NCBI GenBank assembly: GCA_949358305.1 | Contig: OX442318.1 | Span: 2,156,501-2,220,500 of the forward strand | DNA length: 64,000 nt | Reading direction: 5' to 3' | Origin: Strigamia acuminata | Taxonomy: Eukaryota > Arthropoda > Chilopoda > Geophilomorpha > Linotaeniidae | Shown here: positions 36,101-46,800 of the stretch, piece by piece | Layout of the letters: each line of letters opens with the position of its first letter | How positions within the stretch are numbered: the stretch's first letter is position 1 | Made by a program: the position numbers and the translations under genes | The notes under the pieces: model-generated | Database searches by the model: none | Told to the model about the DNA's origin: nothing | Seen by the model: the letters and a program-made list of their open reading frames with translations, nothing else

Positions 36101-36148
36101 ATTTTAACTGGTCTCTCGCTCTTTGGACTTGTTGAATTTTTCATTTAA
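30135..36148 (+). CDS. Gene B: complete two-module DEG/ENaC-like channel, about 770 aa
   Basis: Exons: 30135-30608, 30662-30734, 30801-30880, 32606-32707, 32796-32884, 33115-33901, 34880-34964, 35017-35093, 35154-35249, 35304-35413, 35809-36148. All junctions are GT-AG and frame-consistent (2313 nt). Module 1: TM1 about residues 51-70, SYPYVYIFP after it, cysteine-rich exon 5, CKCLDLC (310-316), TM2 355-383 with G-M-S 371-373. Linker about 384-427, Lys/Arg-rich. Module 2: TM1 428-447, YPLIVDC 468-474, cysteine-rich exon 10, CKCLIRC, TM2 in the last 28 residues with G-L-S 759-761. The family forms trimeric sodium-permeable channels in the plasma membrane; ligand unknown. The start ATG is chosen by alignment with C, D and E. 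The cytoplasmic HG gating motif is not seen; the matching spot reads IPA. The leader is interrupted by the Gypsy element, so expression may be altered. Confidence 0.88.
31019..31234. mobile_element. MITE in gene B intron 3 (TA target)
   Basis: Inverted ends TATACTCAAAAGCAATACAA and its imperfect complement ending TTTTGAGTATA, with further pairing of AAATAGGTCAA. About 216 bp, no coding sequence, flanking TA consistent with Tc1/mariner-type insertion. Gene A intron 3 (122 nt) lacks it. Confidence 0.75.
31677..31716. repeat. Perfect 40-bp palindrome
   Basis: TGCTCCACGATACACTATTT is followed directly by its exact complement, with no loop. It lies within the composite insertion of gene B intron 3. 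A second inverted pair, TTTTTCCCTTACA / TGTAAGGGAAAAA, lies at about 31270-31323. Confidence 0.9.
31763..32526. mobile_element. Long foldback element TATACAGGGTGAAC...
   Basis: The ends TATACAGGGTGAACAAA and TTGTTCACCCTGTATA are inverted, and the arms pair over roughly 300 bp with few differences. Short central spacer, no transposase. Related, more diverged elements lie in introns 2 of genes C and D. Confidence 0.85.
34168..34214. repeat. 22-bp perfect hairpin in gene B intron 6
   Basis: AGGGATTTTTCCACTTCTGTAA and its exact complement are separated by TTT. It marks the left side of a roughly 600-bp insertion (34165-34780) that gene A lacks; near the right side a 27-bp segment with AAACCAATGGGATATAG is duplicated (34785, 34812). 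Confidence 0.8.
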
Positions 36149-36240
36149 TTCCAAAGTACAAATGAATTTCAAACTGCTAAAGCTAAAATCATTTTTTTAA
36201 CACCAGAAATGCACTAACAATATTCATGTTGTTCTGTTAG

Positions 36241-36566
36241 ATTACCTTTTATGGAAAACAGTTAGTTATTACCATATCGCAAGAATCACTTAACAGCTAA
36301 AAGAACTACGGTACCAATAAATATTTGAAGATGCAATTCCAGACTGATCCCCAGAAAGACTGTGACTGCGCACGATATTCCTACCTTTAACAATTAAACA
36401 TAGTGGGAGTCCAGGAATGATTACATACAGTATTGACAACAACATCCAAGAAGTCATTGAAGAACAGGAACAAATTTCCATCGTCATATCACTCTGTCAA
36501 ATTGGATCAATTTTTGGTATTTTGACCGGTCTCTCAATATTTTCACTTGTTGAATATTTCATTTGA
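36241..36566 (+). pseudogene. Degenerate extra copy of terminal exon 11 after gene B
   Basis: After an acceptor-like GTTCTGTTAG the sequence begins ATTACCTTTTATGG like exon 11, but hits TAG within nine codons and has lost frame and cysteines. The final part still encodes SLCQIGSIFGILTGLSIF and ends in TGA. Hence a duplicated, decayed terminal exon rather than a usable alternative. Confidence 0.75.
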
Positions 36567-37240
36567 TCCAAAAGTCAAACCATAAATTTTGGAACAAATT
36601 GCACATCTATTCATTATTGTAACTGTTTTAGTTTTATTCATCACAAATTTAACCATAAACACCTTTAAATAAAAAGATCTGATTGTACCGCAATTAGTGC
36701 GTCCCAGCAGTGTACGCCAAATTGCCAAAAATACCAATAATTCGGAATAAACCTACTTCAATCCTTGCAATTACTGCACGAAAATCATCAAACAAATGTC
36801 CTACAAGCTTCCCCAATACATACACTTCTTCGAAATTACTCACCCAAAAATAAAATTCATTTCAAGGTTGGTTCTTGTTTACATACTGCTGGCTCGTCCT
36901 TGTGCCTTCATTCAAATCTAAACCCGCACTCACTAGAGCCTCGTTTTCAGATCTAAATGTGAAGAAAAAAATCAAATTGAATTATTCACGATAATTACAC
37001 GATTTATTATTCCAATAATTATTCCAACCTCACGCAATCTTTTTTCTTAAAAATTACTGACCATGTATTTAGTAAAAAAATTAAATTTTGCAGTCAAATC
37101 TATATTAAAAAAATTATTTAATGTAAAATAAAAAATAAAATAGAAATTAAAAAGTTCCCCGAGTGCTAGCAATTGCAAACACGTAAAATTCAATTGTATT
37201 TGACGTTTAATTTGGCAGAAATAATTGTTACAAATGACAG
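36567..37240. other. 3' flank of gene B
   Basis: No further gene. A possible poly(A) signal AATAAA occurs at 36668-36673. 36870-37060 matches the flanks of genes C (50215 onward) and D (59530 onward), marking the ancestral repeat unit. Confidence 0.5.
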
Positions 37241-39235
37241 CCATTACTGACAAGCTACAGACCAGACCGGTTGTGATAATCAATCCAGCAGCACTCCCTG
37301 AATTAAACATTTTATTTTTGATTATGAGTTAAAAAACCAAAAAAAAAACACATTTTTAATAAAATTTATGTTTTTTTAATGTGTAAATTGGTTAAATTGA
37401 TTTAATAAATTGATCGGATTTAAAATTCGATATTAGTGTTATATTCCGCCACTATTTGGCGCTGTAATCTGTGATAGCACAATGTTTCCTTTTGTCTAAA
37501 ATTGGATCTTCATTTTGAATTAATTAATTAAGCCAGAGTAAATTCAGAAATTTACGAACATTTATAAAAATATACAAGTACGAAACCTGCAGCTGTTCAT
37601 CATTGATTTCTGCACGCATAACGTCTAATAATAGTAATCAATGTTGCCATTGGCTACCAGGGTGTAAAATACAACTGTGGCCACTACGTCTGGCGGTAGT
37701 TTGGCATATACGCTTCGATCGGTTCTCCACTCTACACATCGATCCACGCACAATCGGTCAAGGCTAAATGTTATATTGCTTTTCAAACACTTGTTTTAGA
37801 ATTAGATTTAAAATTAAAACTATTCTGAGTTTGAATATATCAGCATTTTTGACATTTTTGATAAATATTTCTTTATTTTAGACCTTTTTTGATAAATATT
37901 TCTTCATTTTAGACCTTTTTTGATAAATATTTCTTCATTTTAGACCTTTTTTGATAAACATTTCTTCATTTTAGACCTTTTTTGATAAACATTTCTTCAT
38001 TTTAGACCTTTTTTGATAAACATTTCTTCATTTTAGACCTTTTTTGATAAATATTTCTTCATTTTAGACCTTTTCTGATAAATATTTCTTCATTTTAGAC
38101 CTTTTTTGATAAATATTTCTTCATTTTAGACCTTTATTGATAAATATTTCTTCATTTTAGACCTTTTTTGATAAATATTTCTTCATTTTAGACCTTTTTT
38201 GATAAATATTTCTTCATTTTAGACCTGTTTTGATAAATATTTCTTCATTTTAGACCTGTTTTGATAAATATTTCTTCATTTTAGACCTTTATTGATAAAT
38301 ATTTCTTTATTTTAGACCTTTTATTATTAATGTTTCTTCATTTCAGACTTTTTTAATGGATTTTTCATCCAAGGTTCGACAAGAGGGATGGGCTAAATGA
38401 AGGGGCGGATCTAGCTTTTAGGGGGCCCGAGGCTTGAGGTTTTTTCGGGGCCCTTTATCAAAATTTTTAATAGCAACCTTTCTTCTTTTTCCTTATGCAA
38501 CGCCTAGCGCCCAATATTCGACATGTCAAACATTATAAAATCAATTTTCCGACATAACATCGATTTCGGACGATTAATATTTTAATAAAATTTGTTTTTC
38601 TTCAGTAATCAAAACTCAAAAAGATACTGATCAAGATACTGAAGATACTATATCAAATATTTAAAAACTATTGCCTGGAAATAAATTAAATATTTTTAAT
38701 GTTGACAAATAATTTGCAATTTTTAAAGAGATTTGAGTTAAATAGTTTTTCTTTTTCTTAAGTGTCATAGTCGAAGAAAACCTGACAAGAAACGTGTTGA
38801 CACAAAAATGTCAATAAAAATGTCAATAAAAATGTCAATAAGCATGTCAACCACATGTTTGCAGAAATTATTTCTATTGGAAAAACATTTTAATGGTAGA
38901 TGTAGCAGATATTGGTCTGATGATTATGGTAATCTCGTTGTCCATATTTTCACAGGTGTCTTTGTGATGATTTATTCAAATTCTCATTGATCTTCTATAA
39001 CTCTTCTGCCATAGAGTCTACAACATCGATACACCTGTTCCTCATCGCTGCTTGAATACGTACAAAACAAGTGCGAAGATTCCACAAAACAAAACTTCGA
39101 AACTGTAAGTACTAACAAATAAGTAGGGTAAGCCAACCAAAGAAAATTCACTCTTTAAAAATTATATCATATCAACTCTTACATTTACGCACTAAAGAGA
39201 TTTAATGTCAATGACTAATACGTGTAAAACATTTA
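37240..39235. repeat. Segmental duplication of 10905-13960
   Basis: Collinear homology with the block downstream of gene A, including CCGGTTGTGATAATCAATCC, the TTCCGCCACTA segment, TTCGATCGGTTCTCCACTCT and the ATGTCAATAAAA repeats. It differs by lacking the solo LTR at 11361-12765, by a larger 31-bp array, and by a replaced segment near 38400-38500. Confidence 0.85.
37848..38342. repeat. 31-bp tandem repeat, about 16 copies
   Basis: Same unit as at 12907-13075 (GACCTTTTTTGATAAATAT...). Copies differ by single bases. Confidence 0.92.
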
Positions 39236-40001
39236 CTATGACATGACCGTAACCACGATTAATAATCCATTAATAATATCACATAAGTGACACCATTCTT
39301 TTCTCTAAACTGAATCCAGGTCAAACAATTGAAATCACGTAAGTTAAGTTGACATTTTTGCCTTCTGACCTTCATTGGTTTGCTTCGCAAGGGGCATGCA
39401 CAATTTAAAAGAGGCTAGTTTGCAATGCTGCAAATTGTTGTTCGCAATCACGCAAAGCGCAGAAAATCGGTTGCACCAAATATTTCGCCCGTAAATTGTT
39501 AAGAATAAAAGTGAATTGAAAATTTTCAATTCTGTGGTTGTAAACACAAACTTCGCGCAAACATACAAATTTCGCGCAAACATACAAATTTCGCAGCATT
39601 GTAAACTAGTCTTAAAACCTACGTGCACATTGTTCATCGTGTTTCTATTTATCACATTGTGAGTGGTGGTCGCTTGCCTCATGGTCAGGGAGGACCATGG
39701 GCATTTGGACACCATTCACGATTAGATACAAAACACAGACACAGTTTAGGATTGATTCTTTATGGCCATGGTTGTCTAGGTATTAGTGTGTCGTCGTGTT
39801 ATCGCCTTGGTTGTTGTGTAGCCTTGTGTAGCCTTGTCTGTATTATTACCTGTTGATCTCTGGTGTATCACCTAGTGGCAAAACACAAAATTACTCACAA
39901 CTTCAATTGCCAGCATAGAATGAAGGTCCAGTTATTTTTAACACGACCGCACTTATTTAACATGAAAGGTAAAAAAAGAGAGAGTGAATATTTTCAGATT
40001 A
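39236..40001. other. Gene-free stretch
   Basis: No supported gene. A short tandem CGCGCAAACATACAAATTT occurs near 39553-39595. Confidence 0.4.
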
Positions 40002-40558
40002 TGTGGTGAGAGTGGACCGGCACAGTTCGGGCACGGGAATGCCCAAACAGCTCCGGACGCACGACACGTAAGGATGGAAGACACACAATAGACTGAGCTT
40101 AATGGTTTATGGCCTTTATTCAGTGTCTAGGAGGTCAGTTCCTGCATCTTTCCCATTGCTACGCTGCATTGCCGCAGCATACCTGCGACCACACGCGGCC
40201 CACACGTGGTTAGGATGTGGGTGTGCGATGTGTTCATTAGGCACATGGTGATCGCTCACGGTACTGGGACTGTAGTACCGGCCAAGTCCTTAAGTGTCAC
40301 CATGGTGAACAAGAGTGGGGAGCGGTCTGATGTTGGTCAGAGCCGTTCCTACAGAACTCTGGCTATAAACAGGATGTTGGGACTTTTATAGCCCACTCCT
40401 GCATCATGGGTACGAGAGTACCTCTTCCCATTAGTTGTGGGGTTGGTGACCGGATATGACGTCATCCTGGTCACCGTCCCTCAACCGTCAACGCCACCTG
40501 GCGGGTGGGGTTGGGCTGGGCCATGTGGGAGTGTTGCAGTGGCCGATTATCGATCACA
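40002..40558. mobile_element. Solo-LTR-like element upstream of gene C
   Basis: GC-rich block running from TGTGGTGAGAGTGG to CGATCACA. Its right part (CGCCACCTGGCGGGTGGGG, TTGCAGTGGCC) recurs within gene D intron 4 at about 53270-53345. TG...CA ends suggest an LTR, but I see no clear target duplication. Confidence 0.5.
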
Positions 40559-40855
40559 ATGTGTTGTTCAGTAGCTGCCAATAGCAACATCGATATTTTC
40601 TAATACATTACGAAAAAATTCTAATATAATGCACAGTTAGGGGATGTTGTACAGTTGTATTACATGTAAAGCGAATTCAATAAGTCCCTTAAACAAGTCA
40701 AAACCAGCACCGTGCCTGAATCACACCTGAATTCTTATGTTGTGTTAATTCTTTATTGAATGCACCAAATGACTATTACCGTACTTGCTTATTTCATTTC
40801 AATTACTGAATAATAGCTTTTAACCTAACTAGCCGCTTCAGAAGAAATCTACACA

Positions 40856-43800
40856 ATGGATGTGAAGTTACAGCAACCATTTGGCCGGATTCAACAACTT
40901 AGGAAAAGAAAACTGCAGCGTCTTGTTGCTATTGTTGTGGCAGAACAATCGGAGATACCAAATTTCATTCAAACATTGAAAAACATTTGGAAAAAGAAAG
41001 GAATTATGTTGATTTTTCTTTTAGTATCATTCATTTTGACTTTGGGTACATGTGTTTACCAAACAGCAGATCGGATAATACGTTACATGGAAGAACCAAC
41101 AACAGTGGACGCGCTCTTAGTCGAAACAAACTATGGACCTTTTCCATATGTTTATATCTTTCCGGAGAGTACAAAAGAATTCAGCAAATTTGATTCCGAA
41201 AAGTATAAGAGAAGACCTTACCAAGTGTATGCATGCTGTGGTTTGAACCATTTAGAGGTCCAAGATGATCATTCCATTGCAGACGTGATAGAATATATGA
41301 GTTATCATAGCTATGTAACCGATGCGTACTTTGGAACGGTAAACCCCCATTTCTGTTTTATCCATTGACCAATAAATAAGAAAATCTTTGCAGGGAAAAT
41401 CACGCAGTAATCTTACAATTCAAAATTACGATTCCCTTATGCAAGCTACTGCTCAAGTTTCAAGCTGTAAGTTAATACATAGGATGAAAGAAAAGTCTGT
41501 CACTCTACTGAATATTTCTGAAAGTGCTGACAATGCATCTAATCTAATGATGATAAAGTATTAAAGTTAGCTGGGGAAATTTTCTGGTGATTCAAAATTT
41601 GACCTTGGGATGTTCCTTCAAGGTCATTGGAAAATTATCTTTTGAAACCGTTAGAGATAGACAGAAATTTCCAATTGTAAACTTGTAGAGCAACATTTAT
41701 TTAGTCTAAAAATGACTACTCCTCAAATCTTTTGTACTAAAAAATTTTAAGAAAATGGCAATTTTCTAAAGTAGTCATAAGTCAAAGGAAAAATGCTCCA
41801 AATTGAAAAAGTGTCAATAACGTGCTAATTAGACATAAAACGACCTAAAAAAAATCGATTTTCCCGGTTGGAATTTGCATATCTAACACCTTTGCAGAGA
41901 TATGGGCAGAAAACTGAGTGTTTTCCCCACCCAACTTTAATACTTTACCACCATTAGATTAGATGCATGTCAGCACTTTCAGAAATATTTAGAAGAGTGA
42001 CAGACTTTTCTTTCACCCTTTATGATAGAAATATATATACAAGTAATTTTAGACTTCACTTATATTTAGCATTGCAACCTTCTTATGGAAATATTAATAA
42101 CAAGATGGTAATCAAAATAAACTTTAAACCCATCAGATGCGGTTCATTTTATGTGAGTCAATTTTGCCAGAAATCAAAAGAATTTTTGCTGTTTTTGAAA
42201 TAGTCTAACATATTTTGTTTTAACCGATTTCTCAGTTCCCTTGCGATTCGTTATAACGAGGCTCGACTGTATTTAGTCCCCTTGAGCAATTTTTGCCCCC
42301 AACATTTTGAAAATCAAACAATAAAAATATGAATACAATAATTGTATTTTTATCGTATTTATGTTTGTTCGTTATATTTTAAGGCAATGATAGACGATCC
42401 ATCATCTATCAAATACCATACATATTATAAAGAAGGAATCCGCATTCCGGTAATGTTACCTGATTATATCAGTAATGACAGAACAGGAAACATGGGTATT
42501 AAATATCAGGCTACAACTACGTTACAAAAAGTATGTTAGTGGACACTTTATGCTGGTTTACACTAGCTGCATTCACGTGTATTTTAAGTTTAAATTTTAA
42601 TTTATTATAATAATTACCGTATTTTATCGCCGCTCTTACTCGAAACTGCCATTTTTGTCAGCTATTACAATTTCGGTTTTTCGTTTGTTACATTTGTTTA
42701 ATGTGACAAACAAAGTCTGAACGTCACAAACGAAGCAACTGTGTACTACCACCAGAAAAAGTAGTTGCCCTCCAAAGCAGGATAATTAAGTTTGGTATAT
42801 CGTTCCAGTATAACTTCATCAGTACAAAGAAAAAACCATGCAATAGCGATTTAAATGATTGCTTACGACGTTGCCTTGTGCGACATGTTAATTGCAGGTA
42901 CAGTGTATTGTTATGTATTTAGAAAACTTTATCCGCATATACAATATATTCTTTTATAAAAGTACAAACCATTTGCTCTGCATAATCTATGGTGGGGCAT
43001 CTTAAACTTTTTCGCGACTCTTTTTCGTCCATGAGGTTTTTTCATGGCTGTGTGTACAGTCGTGGACAAAAAAAATTCCGCTTCAGTTTAGCTGTTTTAA
43101 TTTTATCTATCAGGTGGCATAAAAATTCATTGAGATTCAATGACATTAATCTTGACCCAGTCTTTCGTCTTCCCCTAACAACAGTATTAAAAGATAGACC
43201 GGGTAAATAATGATAGACAAATTTAAAACAGCTAAACTGCAGGTGTGATGTACACCCCGACTGAGCGATATGGATGTATCACGGAAAACTCTTCTGCATA
43301 CTCAAGAAATCAGAGTTTCTTAAAACATTAATAGAGGTTTACAGAGTAATTATAAAGAAAAACATTAATATTTACAATAACCATAAGATATAAGATAACT
43401 TAAATTAAAGTCTATTGGTCACATAATAGTTACTGTTTTGATGCTCTGTTGTTCAGGATCCTTCTCTTTAGTATGAATATTTAATGGTGATTTTCAGTCC
43501 TTTACATTTTAGGCACATTTCACATCACTTAGCACAACACTTGGCCCAGGGCTCAGCACCCTGATGCCTGATCCTGCTCTCACAAGCTTCACCATACGAC
43601 TGTCCTCAACAGTAATTGTTTTCCGTCACTTTGACATCTGACCGTTATCGTTCCTTAGTCATATTCATTGTTCATGATTCATTATGATTCAATACCAATG
43701 TTTCTTTCAATATGACTTGACAATTCGATTCCAATATCACACTTTATAATCTTAATCTTAAAAATAACACATTAAACTTATATAAATCAAAGAATATTAA

Positions 43801-46800
43801 TAATTAGATTAGATGCATAGACTCATGCATCACAAATGAAAGTTTTTTTTTATCCACAACTTTACGTACAGTAGTTACGTATACAAATCACAGTTTAAGA
43901 AGCCCTGATTCATGGCAACTGCTTCACATCAATTGCCCACTTATTTTGTAGATATCCATTTTATGATGCAAGGAACCTACCAAAATGCAATAACACGTAT
44001 CTAAAACAGCAATACAACACGTGGACAAAATTTTTTTTCAATGCTAACGTAATAACTCACTGTGATTGTCTCGAATTGTGTGACATGGTACAACAACGCA
44101 TATCCAGTGATCAAACTATTGATCCTGAAGTCATCATCGAGATTTCTGTTGGCAGTAATTATGTCCGCACATTACAGGAACATTTTTCTTACGATATCAT
44201 CTCCTTACTGTGTGACATCGGTGGCAACATCGGACTCTACTTCGGAATGTCTTGTTTAACACTTGTCGAAATGTTTGCTCACTGCTGCAAAACGCCTTTT
44301 AGAAAATTCAAAAAGATGTCGAAAGCAAATTCCAAGTTGAAAGACACGATTCAGACAATTCTTTCAAGAAAGAAGGAAACACAAAAACAATCGTTCGTTC
44401 AAAACAAACTGAAAAGCATCTTATTACTGTTCCTGATTATCATCTCGTTTTATAATGTCTACAATTCTATCATGACTTATTTCGATTTTCCACTCGTCAA
44501 AACTATAACTCTGGCTAGAGATGAAATCATTCATTTTCCAATCATTATTGATTGTCGAGAAAATTACATCATTTACAACGCTAAGGAAACCTTGGCTGAT
44601 AAACTGAATGGAGATTGTCGTAAATACCAACTCACTGATTTACTCCATCGGCGATCTGAATTTGCAAACAATTCACTCAAAATATGGAAGACTACTTCAA
44701 ATTATTATTACTACGGCAACGATGTTTTCAAAGCTGTAAGTAAATTAAAACTTAAAACATGTATTTTATGCACGAACATCTCGAGTAGTATAATATACAC
44801 TTTTCCATAAATATGAGACCATTCAAATCTGAGTAACAACCCTTATTCTCCCTTAATTTACAGCATTCGAAAGAATTCATCGAAAAGGATTTGGATATAG
44901 AATTTGCAAATGTGTCATCTTTGTACACAGTATTTGGAAACTGCACCATATATAAGAAAGGTACAAGTTATTGCAAAATCATAATACACGTCCTATTTTC
45001 ACCTCAATTCACCTTAATTCTCTACAGTTGATATGTCATATTCTCCAAATAAACACTTTTTAGAATTTCGAGATGACTACTTTTCCAAAGGATTCAAATG
45101 CATTACGGATCAACCAGTGATATTGTTAATTGTTTATTTCTATTTCGGTTGTCTAATTCATCGCATTTCTTTGCAGAACTTTGTTGTGCCACAAAATCAA
45201 TTTTTTCATCCCAAACACATTTTTTTCGTACATCGTGTAGGCAAACTTCAAATCGATATTTCTCGTCAAACGGTAATTAGTAGGCGCATTCATACTCATT
45301 TGAACTTGCTTATGTTTTTTAAACGAGTCCAAAAGTAAAGTCTAACACGTTAAATTTTACATTTAGAAAATTTATAGATTTAGCAGATTTAAGCTTGAAA
45401 ACTACCATAGCTTAACAACATTGTCGTGATCCTGTCTTAGGGTTAGAACAAATTCGTCAAATACCTTACCTTGGGAAATAATATATACGCTTAGTTTAAA
45501 TAAAATTACTTTTATTCAAACTCCAGATAGTTATACACTTATTAATAATTATTGATGGTCTCGGATCCGATCGACGGATACGATTCGTTGCTAAAATAAT
45601 AATGGCGTCTTCACAACGCATGTTTCGAAAACGTTTCGTTCAGCAAGTTGTCGCGTCCTACTTCGTATAGGCTTAAATACTACTTAAGTCTACTACACCT
45701 GTAATCTGTTAAATTATACCCAAATAAAACCCCAATGTATGTAAATTGAACAAGGTTTATTCAAATGGCTTTTACGCCTTAATATACAATGAGTATTAAT
45801 TCTAGAGTCGACTTGGCTGAGTCGAACAAAGAATTTCTTAAGATGACGTCCTCAGTTCCGCGTGGTCGCTGGAACAATGGTGTTGTCTCGATTTGTCGTT
45901 AATTGGTCACGGATTCGTCTACGGACGCGGTGGAATGCTCAATGAGCCTTCTATCCATGCCTGTTGTCTAGGGGGGTATATTTTAGTGTCACAGAGGCGT
46001 CGTTTCGGAACGGGTGGTTCCGTACAATGCGCTCGGACACTGGCGTGGTGAAATAATAGTTAGGGACTATTATTTCCTGTGGATTCACAAGGGCTATTCA
46101 CTTGCTTTCGCAGGAATAGCTCTCTCGTAAATTCGTGAGTTACAGCTGCACTTTACTCAGCGGTCCCCGATCAATCCTAACTGGTATTTCAAGTTGGCCT
46201 GACGATGAGGTATTTGCTGTGTTTCTTTAGTGTCGTTTGTGTAAGTTCTGACCTTAGGCGGGAAACTCCACCTTTGATGCAGTGGGGTGAGTGGACCATG
46301 ACAACCAATGGGGGTTGTCCACCTGTTGTCCCAATCCCCTCGGGGCATCCACCTGCTCAGGGGGAGGCGAAGCCAACATGAGGGAAACGACTCACTTACT
46401 CTAGTGACTCAGAGAGGAAACATCCGCTCGGGGGAATATTTATCCATCCGGGTCACCACAAAGTAAATGTCTTTCGTCATTTAATTGAATTAAATCGTGG
46501 TTTACCCACGATAAAAGATTTTATATTGGTGTTATAGATGACTTGGGCAACTGGCATCGATCCTCGATCAATGCAGGGCTTATTCGGTGGAACGGTGAAA
46601 TTTGATGCTGCTGTTGCTATTGCAACCGGGTTTATACAGGGTGAGTCAAAAGTCCAGAAACACCTTTTTTTCTTGAAAATGACCGAAGATATATCAATTC
46701 TGTTGATGTAGACATATAGGAAGTCGATGGTGGGCTATCCAGTGGTCACCTTAAATTTGACCCAGAAGGTCATTTTCAAGGTTATTCACTTTCTAACTTT

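Noticed and set aside
44076-44810. Single-exon genes starting at internal Met codons of exon 6
   Set aside because: The frame is open upstream to a splice acceptor, and homology continues across it; these are internal exon parts.
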